From: Providencia sp. R33
GTDB lineage: Bacteria > Pseudomonadota > Gammaproteobacteria > Enterobacterales > Enterobacteriaceae
Assembly (NCBI RefSeq): GCF_019343475.1
Contig: NZ_CP072453.1
Span: 3,720,001-3,784,000, forward strand
DNA: 64,000 nt
Direction of reading: 5' to 3'
Shown in pieces: positions 45,024-58,338 of this stretch. The stretch's first letter is position 1. Each line of letters opens with the position of its first letter. Under the pieces are notes generated by a model that did not search any database, was not told the DNA's origin, and worked only from the letters and a program-made list of their open reading frames with translations. The translations under genes and the position numbers were made by a program.

Positions 45024-45982
45024 GTTCAACAACTGCATCATCAAAACGCTGGTTCAGCAAAGCTTGGCTGATGGAACAAAAATCGTTAATTGCGCTATTA
45101 GTCTTAATTGCCATCGTATCAACATTAAGCCCTAATTTTTTTACGGTGAATAACCTATTCAATATTTTGCAGCAAACGTCGGTGAACGCCATCATGGCGG
45201 TAGGCATGACGTTGGTTATCTTAACATCAGGGATTGACCTGTCAGTGGGCTCATTACTTGCACTGACGGGCGCGGTTGCTGCATCGATGGTTGGGGCGGA
45301 AGTCAATGCCTTGGTTGCCGTTGCTGGCGCATTAGCGCTGGGAGCGGCAATTGGCGCATGTACAGGGATTATTGTTGCGAAAGGGAAAGTCCAAGCCTTT
45401 ATCGCAACATTGGTGATGATGCTTTTATTGCGTGGCGTGACTCGTGTGTATACCGATGGTAGCCCGATAAACACGGGCTTTAGTGATAATGCAGATTTGT
45501 TTGGCTGGTTTGGTATTGGCCGCCCATTAGGTATTCCTACCCCAGTTTGGTTAATGATCATTGTATTTGTTGCGGCATGGTACATGTTGCACCACACTCG
45601 ATTAGGCCGTTATATCTATGCGTTAGGTGGCAATGAAGCGGCAACTCGCTTATCAGGCATTAACGTCGACCGCATCAAAATTATTGTTTATGCCTTATGT
45701 GGTTTGCTGGCGGCACTGGCAAGTGTGATTGAAGTTGCACGTTTGTCATCGGCACAACCCATGGCAGGTAATGGGTATGAGCTAGATGCTATAGCCGCTG
45801 TTGTACTCGGTGGTACAAGCCTTGCGGGCGGAAAAGGGCGCATTGTCGGTACGTTGATTGGTGCGCTGATCCTTGGTTTCTTAAACAATGGCTTAAACTT
45901 ATTAGGTATTTCGTCGAACTATCAGATGATTGTCAAAGCGGTCGTCATCTTACTTGCGGTACTTGTTGATAATAAAAAATAA
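45020..45982 (+). CDS. rbsC: Ribose ABC transporter permease
   Basis: 320 residues (E. coli 321) with about ten membrane segments. The family blocks GMTLVILTSGIDLSVGS and AVVLGGTSLAGGKGRIVGT are present. Co-translated with rbsA (ATGA overlap); rbsB follows after 18 bases. Confidence 0.98.
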   Translation: MSSTTASSKRWFSKAWLMEQKSLIALLVLIAIVSTLSPNFFTVNNLFNILQQTSVNAIMAVGMTLVILTSGIDLSVGSLLALTGAVAASMVGAEVNALVAVAGALALGAAIGACTGIIVAKGKVQAFIATLVMMLLLRGVTRVYTDGSPINTGFSDNADLFGWFGIGRPLGIPTPVWLMIIVFVAAWYMLHHTRLGRYIYALGGNEAATRLSGINVDRIKIIVYALCGLLAALASVIEVARLSSAQPMAGNGYELDAIAAVVLGGTSLAGGKGRIVGTLIGALILGFLNNGLNLLGISSNYQMIVKAVVILLAVLVDNKK

Positions 45983-46000
45983 CCCTACAGGAAAACGATT

Positions 46001-46891
46001 ATGAAACTGAATAAATTAGCTACATTGTTATCAGCTGTTGCACTGAGTGCAACCGTTAGCGTCAATGCGATGGCAAAAGACAGCATTGCGTTAGTGATTT
46101 CAACACTGAACAACCCTTTCTTTGTGACGATGAAAGATAGCGCACAAAAAGAGGCAGACAGACTGGGCTATGAATTGATCGTTCTAGATTCACAAGATAA
46201 CCCAGCAAAAGAATTGGCAAACGTGCAGGACTTAACGGTTCGTGGAACAAAACTGATGTTAATCAACCCAACAGACTCTGATGCGGTGGGTAACTCTATC
46301 CTAATGGCAAACAAAGCAAAAATTCCTGTTATTACCTTAGACAGAGCCGCTAATAAAGGTGAAGTCGTCAGCCACGTTGCTTCTGATAACCGTATGGGCG
46401 GTAAAATGGCGGCCGATTACATTGCACAAAAAACAGGTAATGAAGCCAAAGTTATCCAATTAGAAGGTATTTCAGGTACTTCAGCAGCGCGTGAGCGTGG
46501 TGAGGGCTTTAATACAGGTGCGAAAGAGCACAAATTTAATTTACTGGCGAGCCAGCCTGCTGATTTCGATAGAACAAAAGGCCTTAACGTTATGCAAAAC
46601 CTGCTAACTGCACACCCTGCGGTTCAAGCGGTCTTCGCACAAAATGACGAAATGGCGCTAGGTGCATTAAGAGCACTACAAACAGCGGGCCGTACTGATG
46701 TTTTAGTCGTCGGTTTCGATGGCACTAATGATGGCATTAAAGCGGTAGAGGGCGGGAAATTAGGTGCAACAATCGCACAGCGTCCAGATCAAATTGGTAT
46801 TGTTGGCGTACAAATTGCCGATAAAATCTTAAAAGGCGAAAAAGTTGACGCTACCGTTCCTGTTGAATTGGAATTAGTGGTAAAACAATAA
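46001..46891 (+). CDS. rbsB: Periplasmic D-ribose-binding protein
   Basis: 296 residues, same as E. coli. A signal peptide ends at NAMA, giving mature KDSIALVISTLNNPFF. The ribose contacts typical of the family (LDRAA, SDNRMGG, GTSAARERGEGF, GFDGTNDG) are present. It delivers ribose to RbsAC and to the Trg chemoreceptor where present. Confidence 0.98.
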   Translation: MKLNKLATLLSAVALSATVSVNAMAKDSIALVISTLNNPFFVTMKDSAQKEADRLGYELIVLDSQDNPAKELANVQDLTVRGTKLMLINPTDSDAVGNSILMANKAKIPVITLDRAANKGEVVSHVASDNRMGGKMAADYIAQKTGNEAKVIQLEGISGTSAARERGEGFNTGAKEHKFNLLASQPADFDRTKGLNVMQNLLTAHPAVQAVFAQNDEMALGALRALQTAGRTDVLVVGFDGTNDGIKAVEGGKLGATIAQRPDQIGIVGVQIADKILKGEKVDATVPVELELVVKQ

Positions 46892-46899
46892 GATAAAAT

Positions 46900-46926
46900 A
46901 ACCGCCGCTATAGCTTTGCGGCGGTT
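46900..46926 (+). terminator. rbsB-rbsK intercistronic hairpin
   Basis: AACCGCCGC and GCGGCGGTT form a perfect 9-bp stem with a 9-base loop, followed by TATTGGTTTT. It probably stabilises upstream mRNA and gives partial termination, favouring high RbsB relative to RbsK. Confidence 0.75.
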
Positions 46927-46973
46927 TATTGGTTTTGTGGTTATGAAGTCACAATAAAAAGGATATAAATGTT

Positions 46974-47897
46974 ATGGGTGCAGCAAAGCTGGTGGTACTG
47001 GGTAGTATTAATGCTGATCATATTTTGAATGTTAAGCAATTTCCACAACCGGGTGAAACCGTTCGTGGTGACAGTTATCAAGTTGCTTTTGGTGGAAAAG
47101 GCGCAAACCAAGCTGTGGCTGCAGGTCGTAGCGGTGCTGACATAACATTTATAGCCTGTGTAGGTGATGACGACATTGGTGCAAGTATTAAAAAACAGCT
47201 TCATCTCGATAATATCAAAACAGAGTGTATTGATGCGATTAAAGATGAAACGACGGGTGTGGCACTGATTTATGTGAATCAACAAGGCGAAAACATTATT
47301 GGTATCAATGCGGGTGCCAATGCGCAACTAACAACGCAGAGACTCACGCAATATCAGCAAAAAATTATTGAAGCGGATGCCGTCTTAATGCAGCTTGAAT
47401 CACCGATTGAAACTGTTCAGATGGCCGCTGAAATTGCGAAGAAAAACAATACTCAAGTCATTTTAAATCCAGCTCCAGCACAATCATTACCAGACTCATT
47501 ATTAACGCTGGTGGATATTATCACGCCGAATGAAACCGAAGCGGAGCATCTAACGGGTATTGCCGTTAATGATGATCAAGGCGCCCAAGCGGCGGCAGAA
47601 GCATTACATCAAAAAGGGATCAGCAAAGTGATGATTACCTTAGGTGCTCGTGGGGTTTGGTACAGTGAAAAAGGTGCACAAGGTAAAATAATTGCTGGGT
47701 TTCGCGTAAAAGCAGTGGATACTATTGCGGCAGGTGATACATTCAATGGGGCGTACGTTACCGCTTTACTGGAAGGTAAGGCTGACGAAGACGCGATTAT
47801 TTTTGCCCATGCAGCGGCGGCGATAGCGGTTACTCGCCCAGGTGCTCAACCTTCGGTTCCATGGCGTAAAGAAATTGACCAATTTTTAGCTCAATAG
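46974..47897 (+). CDS. rbsK: Ribokinase
   Basis: 307 residues (E. coli 309). A PfkB-family kinase making ribose-5-phosphate. It has the N-terminal substrate motif VAFGGKGANQAVAAGRSGA and the catalytic VDTIAAGDTFNGAYV with its anion hole and base. AAGGA precedes the start. It is followed after 9 bases by rbsR. Confidence 0.98.
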   Translation: MGAAKLVVLGSINADHILNVKQFPQPGETVRGDSYQVAFGGKGANQAVAAGRSGADITFIACVGDDDIGASIKKQLHLDNIKTECIDAIKDETTGVALIYVNQQGENIIGINAGANAQLTTQRLTQYQQKIIEADAVLMQLESPIETVQMAAEIAKKNNTQVILNPAPAQSLPDSLLTLVDIITPNETEAEHLTGIAVNDDQGAQAAAEALHQKGISKVMITLGARGVWYSEKGAQGKIIAGFRVKAVDTIAAGDTFNGAYVTALLEGKADEDAIIFAHAAAAIAVTRPGAQPSVPWRKEIDQFLAQ

Positions 47898-47906
47898 GAT
47901 TAACTT

Positions 47907-48914
47907 GTGGCAACAATGAAAGATGTGGCTCGCCTTGCGGGTGTGTCGACATCCACCGTCTCTCACGTTATTAATCAAAATCGCTACGTCAGTGAGAGTA
48001 TTACTCTACGCGTTAAAAATGCTATCGAAGAGCTAAATTACGCCCCTTCGGCATTGGCGAGAAGCTTAAAAATGAATCGCACGAATACCATTGGAATGTT
48101 ACTGACAACCAGTAACAATCCATTTTATGCGGAAGTGGTGCGAGGTGTAGAACGGAGTTGCTACGAGCGCGGTTATAGTTTGATTTTGTGCAACACTGAG
48201 GGCGATCTTCAACGGATGAATCATAGCTTAGAAACCTTGTTACAAAAGCGGGTTGATGGGCTATTGATCATGTGTACTGAAGTCCAAGGGCCATCAAAAG
48301 AAGTATTGGCTCGCTATCCGGCGGTACCGACGGTGATGATGGACTGGTCGCCATTTGAATCTGGTGGTGATGTTATTCAAGATAACTCATTTTTAGGGGG
48401 CGAAATCGCCACTCGCTATTTAATTGATGCAGGGTTCACTCGTATTGCTTGCATTGCAGGGCCGCAAGATAAATCACCTGCAAGAGCTCGTCATCAAGGC
48501 TTTATTCAAGCTATGAATGATGCAGGTATTAAAGTTAATGAAGATTATCTGATTTTCAGTGATTTTGAATTCGCTGGTGGCTTTGAGTCAATGAATGCAT
48601 TACTTGAGTTACCTGTCCCGCCTCAAGCCATTTTCGCGGGTAATGATGCGATGGCGGTTGGGGCTTATCAGGCGATATTTCAAAAAGGAATGAAAGTCCC
48701 TGATGATATTTCGATAGTTGGTTACGATGATATCGACCTTTCTTCTTATATGATCCCACCCTTAACAACCATTCATCAGCCAAAAGATGAGTTAGGGCAG
48801 CAAGCAGTTAGCCAACTGATTTATCGAATGGATAACCCAGAGGCAGAGACTGGTGTGTTAGTGCTTACCCCTGAGCTTATAGAGCGCCAGTCTGTTAAGA
48901 AGGTGAGTTCTTAG
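47907..48914 (+). CDS. rbsR: Ribose operon repressor (LacI family)
   Basis: 335 residues (E. coli 330). The N-terminal helix-turn-helix MATMKDVARLAGVSTSTVSH and hinge APSALARSLK are followed by a periplasmic-binding-like ligand domain. The start is GTG 47907, matching the E. coli protein start. It should bind the two CGAAACGTTTCG palindromes before rbsD and release them with ribose. The last 20 bases overlap the hsrA 3' end on the other strand. Confidence 0.97.
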   Translation: MATMKDVARLAGVSTSTVSHVINQNRYVSESITLRVKNAIEELNYAPSALARSLKMNRTNTIGMLLTTSNNPFYAEVVRGVERSCYERGYSLILCNTEGDLQRMNHSLETLLQKRVDGLLIMCTEVQGPSKEVLARYPAVPTVMMDWSPFESGGDVIQDNSFLGGEIATRYLIDAGFTRIACIAGPQDKSPARARHQGFIQAMNDAGIKVNEDYLIFSDFEFAGGFESMNALLELPVPPQAIFAGNDAMAVGAYQAIFQKGMKVPDDISIVGYDDIDLSSYMIPPLTTIHQPKDELGQQAVSQLIYRMDNPEAETGVLVLTPELIERQSVKKVSS

Positions 48915-50307
48915 TTTTTTTTGTTTTTCCTTTAATTAAGTTATCACCATCGGTTTTACTTAATAATAAGAAGACAAAAGCAGAAACCAGTGTAATCACA
49001 CCAATAGTAATAAAGGTATAATGGAAATTATCCACGGTATTACTATTGGGCTGCCCATCATAGAAATTTAATATCGCTGCGCTTACGGCAATACCAAAGC
49101 TAATCGATAGCTGTTGGGTTACGGCTAACATACTATTTCCCGCACTGGCATTATTGTCAGTTAAATCAGCCAAGCAAATCGTATTCATCGCAGTAAACTG
49201 TACTGACATCACCATTCCCAAAATGAATAGCGGTACAACCAACAGATAAATCGACATATTAGGTGATTGCAATGAGAATTGGGCAATCATTAACCCAATA
49301 ATTACTGTGATCACAAATAATGTATTACGGTAGCCATACTTAGTGAGGATTTTTGTTACACCTGATTTTGCTGTTATTGAGCCAATCGCCAATGGCGCCA
49401 TCATCATCCCCGCGACAACCGCTTCATAGCCAAATCCAACTTGCAGCATTAATGGCATTAAAAATGGAATACTGCCCGTCCCTAAACGTGTTGCAATATT
49501 GCCACTGATACCAATCGAAAACGTGCGAGTTTTAAATAAATTTAATGGGATGATGGCATGCTTAATACGTCTTGCATGAAATACGTACAATAATAAGAAA
49601 AGAAAACCACCACCAACAATGGCTGCAGGGATAGATGTAGGTAATGCTTTATCGCCAAATAAATCTAAGCTAACGGAAAGCATGACTAAACCAAAACCAA
49701 ATAATAAAAAGCCGAGTGTATCAAATTTACGTTTTGGCATTTTAAAATCAGGCATATGCTTTAAAGCATAAAAAACACCCAAAACACCAATAGGAATATT
49801 AATAATAAATATCCAATGCCATGTGGCATAAGTAACCAATATGCCACCTAACAGTGGGCCTAATATTGGCCCAATTAATCCTGGGATGGTCACAAAATTT
49901 AATATTGGCAATAACTCACTACGTGGATAAGCCCTGATTAATGCTAATCGAGCAACTGGCATCATCATTGCCCCGCCAATCCCTTGAATAACCCGAGAAG
50001 TCACTAAAAAATTCAGTGATGGGGAAAGGGCGCAAAGTAAAGAACCGAAAGAGAATAATGAAACGGCTAAAATAAAGATACGGCGAGTACCAAACCGATC
50101 AGCAAACCATCCACTTATAGGGATCAATAATGCAACGGTTAAAGTATAACTAACAACGGCTGATTGCATTGCAAGGGGAGAATGATGCAGGCTTTTCGCA
50201 ATATCAGGTAAAGCCGTATTCAAAATAGTGGCATCGAGCGCCTGCATGAAAAAGGCCATTGCCGCAATCCATGGAAGGCCGGACATATTTTTGGCTGTCT
50301 TGAACAT
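48895..50307 (-). CDS. hsrA: MFS transporter HsrA (DHA2, 14 TM)
   Basis: 470 residues (E. coli HsrA/YieO 475). A drug-exporter-type major facilitator beginning MFKTAKNMSGLPWIAAMAFF, with DATILNTALPDIAKSL in helix 1 and GPILGPLLGGILVTYATWHWIF as motif C. It lies between rbsR and yieP exactly as in E. coli, which supports the symbol. The natural substrate is unknown; homocysteine resistance has been linked to the E. coli protein. Confidence 0.93.
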   Translation of the reverse strand: MFKTAKNMSGLPWIAAMAFFMQALDATILNTALPDIAKSLHHSPLAMQSAVVSYTLTVALLIPISGWFADRFGTRRIFILAVSLFSFGSLLCALSPSLNFLVTSRVIQGIGGAMMMPVARLALIRAYPRSELLPILNFVTIPGLIGPILGPLLGGILVTYATWHWIFIINIPIGVLGVFYALKHMPDFKMPKRKFDTLGFLLFGFGLVMLSVSLDLFGDKALPTSIPAAIVGGGFLFLLLYVFHARRIKHAIIPLNLFKTRTFSIGISGNIATRLGTGSIPFLMPLMLQVGFGYEAVVAGMMMAPLAIGSITAKSGVTKILTKYGYRNTLFVITVIIGLMIAQFSLQSPNMSIYLLVVPLFILGMVMSVQFTAMNTICLADLTDNNASAGNSMLAVTQQLSISFGIAVSAAILNFYDGQPNSNTVDNFHYTFITIGVITLVSAFVFLLLSKTDGDNLIKGKTKKTKNSPS

Positions 50308-50359
50308 CGGTTACCTATCTAAAAAGTTAAAGCCCACAAGGGGAAGTTATCTTGTTAGG

Positions 50360-51052
50360 TTATTTTTCGTTTACTGTTAATAGTTTATAGCAAAAATCGA
50401 GTGCTTTAGTACTTTGACCTTGGATAATGGCATCCGCTAATTGCTGGTGGATATCAACTTCAATAACTTCATTGTCAGTAATAACATCGAAGTAGCGCTG
50501 GTAAATAGAACGAAATAAATTAGCGAAAGAAATTAAAAACGGGTTTGCACAGGCTTTATAAATGGTTAAATGAAAATAGTAATCCACCTTTACCCAACGT
50601 TCCCTATCAAACTCTTTCGCGAGTAACAGCATTTCATTCGCTAAAAGCTGTAAAGATTGTTTCTGTTCGGGTGTAGCATGTATGGCTGCAAGATAACAAG
50701 CTTGTGGCTCAATGGCGAGGCGAACAATTTTGAAATGTTTAATCACAACGGATTGTTCTTCACTATTTGCCCACCAAGTTAATAAATCTTGATCTAAAAA
50801 ATTCCAATTTGATGAGGGCATAATACGAGTGCCTATTTTAGGACGTGCTAATACCATGCCTTTAGCTGCTAATATTTTAATGGCTTCCCTTATTGCCGTT
50901 CGGCTGGCTTGGAACTTTTCTGATAACTCTAATTCACTAGGTAAAATGGAATCAGGCAAATAGGCGCTTGTTAAAATCTGTTGGCCAAGATTTTCTGCAA
51001 TAATATAAGAACGATTTTTTTGCGAAGCCGTTTGTTGCTTACTTAATTCCAT
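50360..51052 (-). CDS. yieP: GntR/FadR-family regulator YieP
   Basis: 230 residues. An N-terminal winged helix (ILPSELELSEKFQASRTAIREAIKILAAKGMV) is followed by an all-helical FCD ligand domain (LRLAIEPQACYLAAIHAT region). It lies 52 bases before hsrA on the same strand and next to the rRNA operon, as in E. coli. Co-transcription with hsrA suggests control of that pump; this is inferred. Confidence 0.92.
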   Translation of the reverse strand: MELSKQQTASQKNRSYIIAENLGQQILTSAYLPDSILPSELELSEKFQASRTAIREAIKILAAKGMVLARPKIGTRIMPSSNWNFLDQDLLTWWANSEEQSVVIKHFKIVRLAIEPQACYLAAIHATPEQKQSLQLLANEMLLLAKEFDRERWVKVDYYFHLTIYKACANPFLISFANLFRSIYQRYFDVITDNEVIEVDIHQQLADAIIQGQSTKALDFCYKLLTVNEK

Positions 51053-51203
51053 AATTCATCTCAAATCTTATTTCTTGGATGCCTATATTACGTGAGTAAA
51101 GGGAAAATTGCTGCTGAAATAGTCAATTGCTGGGTGTGATTTAGCTTAGAACTCCATTTTTGGCTAAAAAAAACGCGAACAAAATAAAAATGCAAAAAAA
51201 CAC

Positions 51204-51231
51204 TTGCGAGATTTTTTCGTCTCCCTATAAT
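51204..51231 (+). promoter_or_regulatory. rrn promoter P1
   Basis: TTGCGA at 51204-51209 and TATAAT at 51226-51231 with a 16-base spacer, followed by a GC-rich discriminator (GCGC). The A-rich stretch at about 51165-51200 is a typical UP element. The layout is that of growth-rate and ppGpp-controlled rrn P1 promoters. Confidence 0.88.
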
Positions 51232-51352
51232 GCGCATCCGTTGTCACGGCAAACCGCTTCGGTGGTGAGGTTAGAAAAAGAAAGCCTTAAGCCAAACTTG
51301 AAAAAGTAAGTGATAACACGGTGTGAAGAAAGAAAAAGTTGAAAATAAATAC

Positions 51353-51380
51353 TTGACTTTCTAAAAGAAAAACGTAATAT
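51353..51380 (+). promoter_or_regulatory. rrn promoter P2
   Basis: TTGACT at 51353-51358 and TAATAT at 51375-51380 with a 16-base spacer, about 150 bases after P1, matching the tandem arrangement of enterobacterial rRNA operons. Confidence 0.82.
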
Positions 51381-51436
51381 ACGTCACCTCGCAGCAACGA
51401 CCCAGAAGGTCAAATTTCAATACGAAATGCTGCAAC

Positions 51437-51447
51437 GCTCTTTAACA
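51437..51447 (+). promoter_or_regulatory. rrn leader boxA (antitermination)
   Basis: GCTCTTTAACA matches the enterobacterial boxA that recruits NusB/S10 antitermination factors to rRNA transcripts. It lies about 170 bases before 16S. Confidence 0.88.
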
Positions 51448-51615
51448 ATTTATCAGACAATCTGTGTGGGCACTCACAGGACACTATCAAAAAAATATTT
51501 GATTTTAAGTCTTGAAGAGTGACTAACACGTTAATTCATATATATGAACTAATAGGTAATATGTTTTCGCAAGAAGACATACGACAGTAAACATTCTTTG
51601 AGCATCAAGCTTTTT

Positions 51616-53154
<1,539 letters not shown>

Positions 53155-53287
53155 ACCATTGAAGTGTTTTTGTGAAGTGCTCACACAGATTGTCTGATAG
53201 AAAGTAGAGCAATAGGCTATACGTGGGAGACTTATTCGAGAGAATAGGACTTACATGAGATACCGCATGTTTTGTGCAATATCTTGT

Positions 53288-53363
53288 GTCCCCTTCGTCT
53301 AGAGGCCTAGGACACCGCCCTTTCACGGCGGTAACAGGGGTTCGAATCCCCTAGGGGACGCCA
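53288..53363 (+). tRNA. gltT: tRNA-Glu (TTC)
   Basis: 76 bases from GTCCCCTTCGTCTAGAGG to GGGGACGCCA. The acceptor stem, T loop (GTTCGAATCCC) and encoded CCA are intact. The anticodon loop CTTTCAC gives anticodon TTC. This single-tRNA spacer is one of the two usual enterobacterial rrn spacer types. The symbol may differ between rrn copies. Confidence 0.96.
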
Positions 53364-53582
53364 ATTGCGCCGATATCGAGTGAAAGACGATGTCCCCAAT
53401 AATGATTAAGCCAATTATGTAAATAGTTGGTTTAACAATTATGCTCTTTAACAATCTGGAACAAGCTGAAAATTGAAAACAACACACATTGTTTATCGCT
53501 TAAACAATGTGAGAGTCTCTCAAAAATCTCAACTTGAATGTGCTTCTCTGAAGCATCGAGTCGACGAACGACATGAGTTCGA

Positions 53583-53642
53583 GGCGGTCAGCGCACAGCA
53601 AGCGCAGCGTACTTAAAGTACGTGAGCATTGCGCGCACTGCC
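53583..53642 (+). repeat. Long imperfect hairpin in the rRNA spacer
   Basis: The outer arms GGCGGT (53583) and ACTGCC (ending 53642) pair, then GCGC with GCGC, GCAA with TTGC, and an inner CGTACTT with AAGTACG, with small internal loops. It lies about 58 bases before the 23S start. Confidence 0.6.
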
Positions 53643-53700
53643 CAACGAAGAAATCATGATGTGCAGTCACTCGTTGTAAGAAGACACCTTCGGGTTGTGA

Positions 53701-56608
<2,908 letters not shown>

Positions 56609-56748
56609 GACAACACCGAAGGTGTTTTAGAGAGATTGAGTTGATTTTCAAAGGGCGTGAGAAGCCGAAAGGTGAAGGACACACAGCTTGTTCAAGATTG
56701 AAGTTCTGGTTTAGTGAGAAATGATGCTAAACGGGAACGAACCGAATT

Positions 56749-56868
56749 TGTCTGGCGGCAATAGCGCGGTGGTCCCACCTGACCCCATGCCGAACTCAGC
56801 AGTGAAACGCCGTAGCGCCGATGGTAGTGTGGGGTCTCCCCATGTGAGAGTAGGGAACTGCCAGACAT
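56749..56868 (+). rRNA. rrf: 5S ribosomal RNA
   Basis: 120 bases beginning TGTCTGGCGGCAATAGCGCG and ending CTGCCAGACAT, near identical to E. coli 5S. It is the only 5S copy in this operon and is followed by the terminator. Confidence 0.97.
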
Positions 56869-56881
56869 TAAATTAGTGAGA

Positions 56882-56906
56882 AAGCCACCCAATGGGTGGC
56901 TTTTTT
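56882..56906 (+). terminator. rrn operon terminator
   Basis: AAGCCACCC and GGGTGGCTT form a 9-bp stem with a 3-base loop, followed by a T-run, 13 bases after 5S. A strong intrinsic terminator. Confidence 0.93.
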
Positions 56907-57030
56907 GCGTTTGGGGAAATAAAAATGACGCAGTTTACGGTAGTTGAGCTGTTCGGTATGCTTCGCTTTGTTTACTCTGCCCGTTATTTTTTATGGTTGA
57001 AAGAGGAAGAGACTCAAAAGCCATAAGTTA

Positions 57031-57680
57031 ATCAATGATCCACTTAGCAATTAACTTATTTATCTAGGAATTTTTTATCATTGTTATTCAATAATCCACT
57101 CAGCAACTAACTTATCTGTTTATGGTACTGTAGTTGAGTAAGTGAAGTTGATGTAGATTAGCGGGTATTCTTATTGTTGGCGCTGTCTTTTTAGCGAGGG
57201 TAAGGCCTGAAAATGAAGCGATAAAGCCCCTCGTCAGTTAATCATAAGCTTATCAGTAGTTCACTTAGCAATTAATCTATGTATTTTTGGCGCTTTTTAT
57301 CATCGTTAATCAATAATAGGCTAAGCAATTATCGAGGTTATCACGATTTTCATCAGGTTAGCTTCCATTATCCTCCCTTTTCTCATCGAAAATCGTCTTC
57401 TGTATTTATGCCACTTCTTGTTATTGTTAATCAATAATCCACTCAGCAACTAATTTAGCTGTTTATGGCACTTTTGCCACTTATACAGGTTTGATAGTGG
57501 TTAATTGGTATTCTTTTTGTTTACTTAACTCGTAACTTATTGTGATTAAAAGTGGAAGAAGACAAAAAATCGTAAGCTAATTAATCGTTCACTCAGCAAC
57601 TAACCTGTTAACCTGTGGTTTATGGCACTTTTTATCATTGCTGAACAATAATCCACTCAGCAATTAACTTGTGTTATCAC
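57031..57680 (+). repeat. Degenerate repeat array (core CACTCAGCAACTAACTT)
   Basis: The core CACT[C/T]AGCAA[C/T]TAA, usually preceded by ATCAATAATC, begins at about 57041, 57097, 57262, 57440, 57590 and 57654, with a weaker copy at 57321. Some copies are followed by CTGTTTATGGCACTTTTT and preceded by TTATCATTGTTA, giving a unit of roughly 55-60 bases. Steps of 56, 165, 59, 119, 150 and 64 suggest a decayed tandem array. Confidence 0.7.
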
Positions 57681-57924
57681 ATTGCTTATTGTTCCCGCGT
57701 TTTTATTCTACTTTTACCATTCAATTGATTGCGTCTATGCATAGATAATCGCTATAGCGATAAATCTATTTATGGAGTAGGTAGGTTAAAAGATAGGTGG
57801 TTTTCATTTACGGCTACTTTTTATCTCATTAGTAATAGATAAATTATGATCTATTAAAAATAATAATGACTTAACGTAATTATCTAGCTTGTTTGTTCTG
57901 ATCCCGTTATATAATGTTTATCAA

Positions 57925-57965
57925 TTTTATGGTTTTTATGGTTTTTATGGTTTTAATGGTTTTAA
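57925..57965 (+). repeat. 9-bp tandem repeat (TTTTTATGG)
   Basis: ATGG recurs at 57929, 57938, 57947 and 57956 with exact 9-base steps and T-rich filling, about 4.5 copies. The last units change to TTTTAATGG and then decay. Confidence 0.85.
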
Positions 57966-58338
57966 TTAACGGGTCAGAAATGTCCATTTTTTAAACGGTA
58001 AAGCTATAAAAATCAATAAATAAAAGAATATTAATCAATTTTACTCATATGATAAAACCTTATTCTGTGAGCGAATATTGGGTAAAAAAATAGGCAATTG
58101 TTTATTTTTTTATATAAAAATTGTTAAATTGATGTTTCATTTACTTGCATTTATACTATTTCAAAGTAGTTAATGGCGTATCTAGTAATCGCGTTATAGA
58201 TGAAGTTTGCTTATAAGTGAAATTTTCAAAGGAAAGAAACTCGCATCTTGATATGAAAGATAGGTCTGCTAAGCAAGTTATACCTTCTTATGTGTTGTAT
58301 TTCTTGTAAACAATACCTCTGTACCAAAGGTGGATCAC

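Larger units (their letters stand above)
53155..53700 (+). other. 16S-23S internal transcribed spacer
   Basis: A 546-base spacer carrying one tRNA gene (Glu), a second boxA (TGCTCTTTAACA, 53442-53453) and, close to 23S, a 60-base imperfect hairpin (53583-53642). The rest should form the 16S and 23S processing stems. Confidence 0.85.
56907..58338. other. Gene-free tract after the rRNA operon
   Basis: About 1.4 kb of AT-rich DNA with no credible coding frame. It contains seven degenerate copies of a short repeat (57031-57680) and a 9-bp tandem repeat (57925-57965), annotated separately. The promoter of the small membrane protein gene should lie in its last 150 bases. Confidence 0.6.

Noticed and set aside
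44938..45597. 219-codon minus-strand frame inside rbsC
   Set aside because: Antisense to a well-conserved permease, no family resemblance, no upstream signals.
57031..57680. CRISPR array as an explanation of the repeats behind rrn
   Set aside because: Repeat copies are short, diverged and unevenly spaced (56 to 165 bases), and no cas genes are present.
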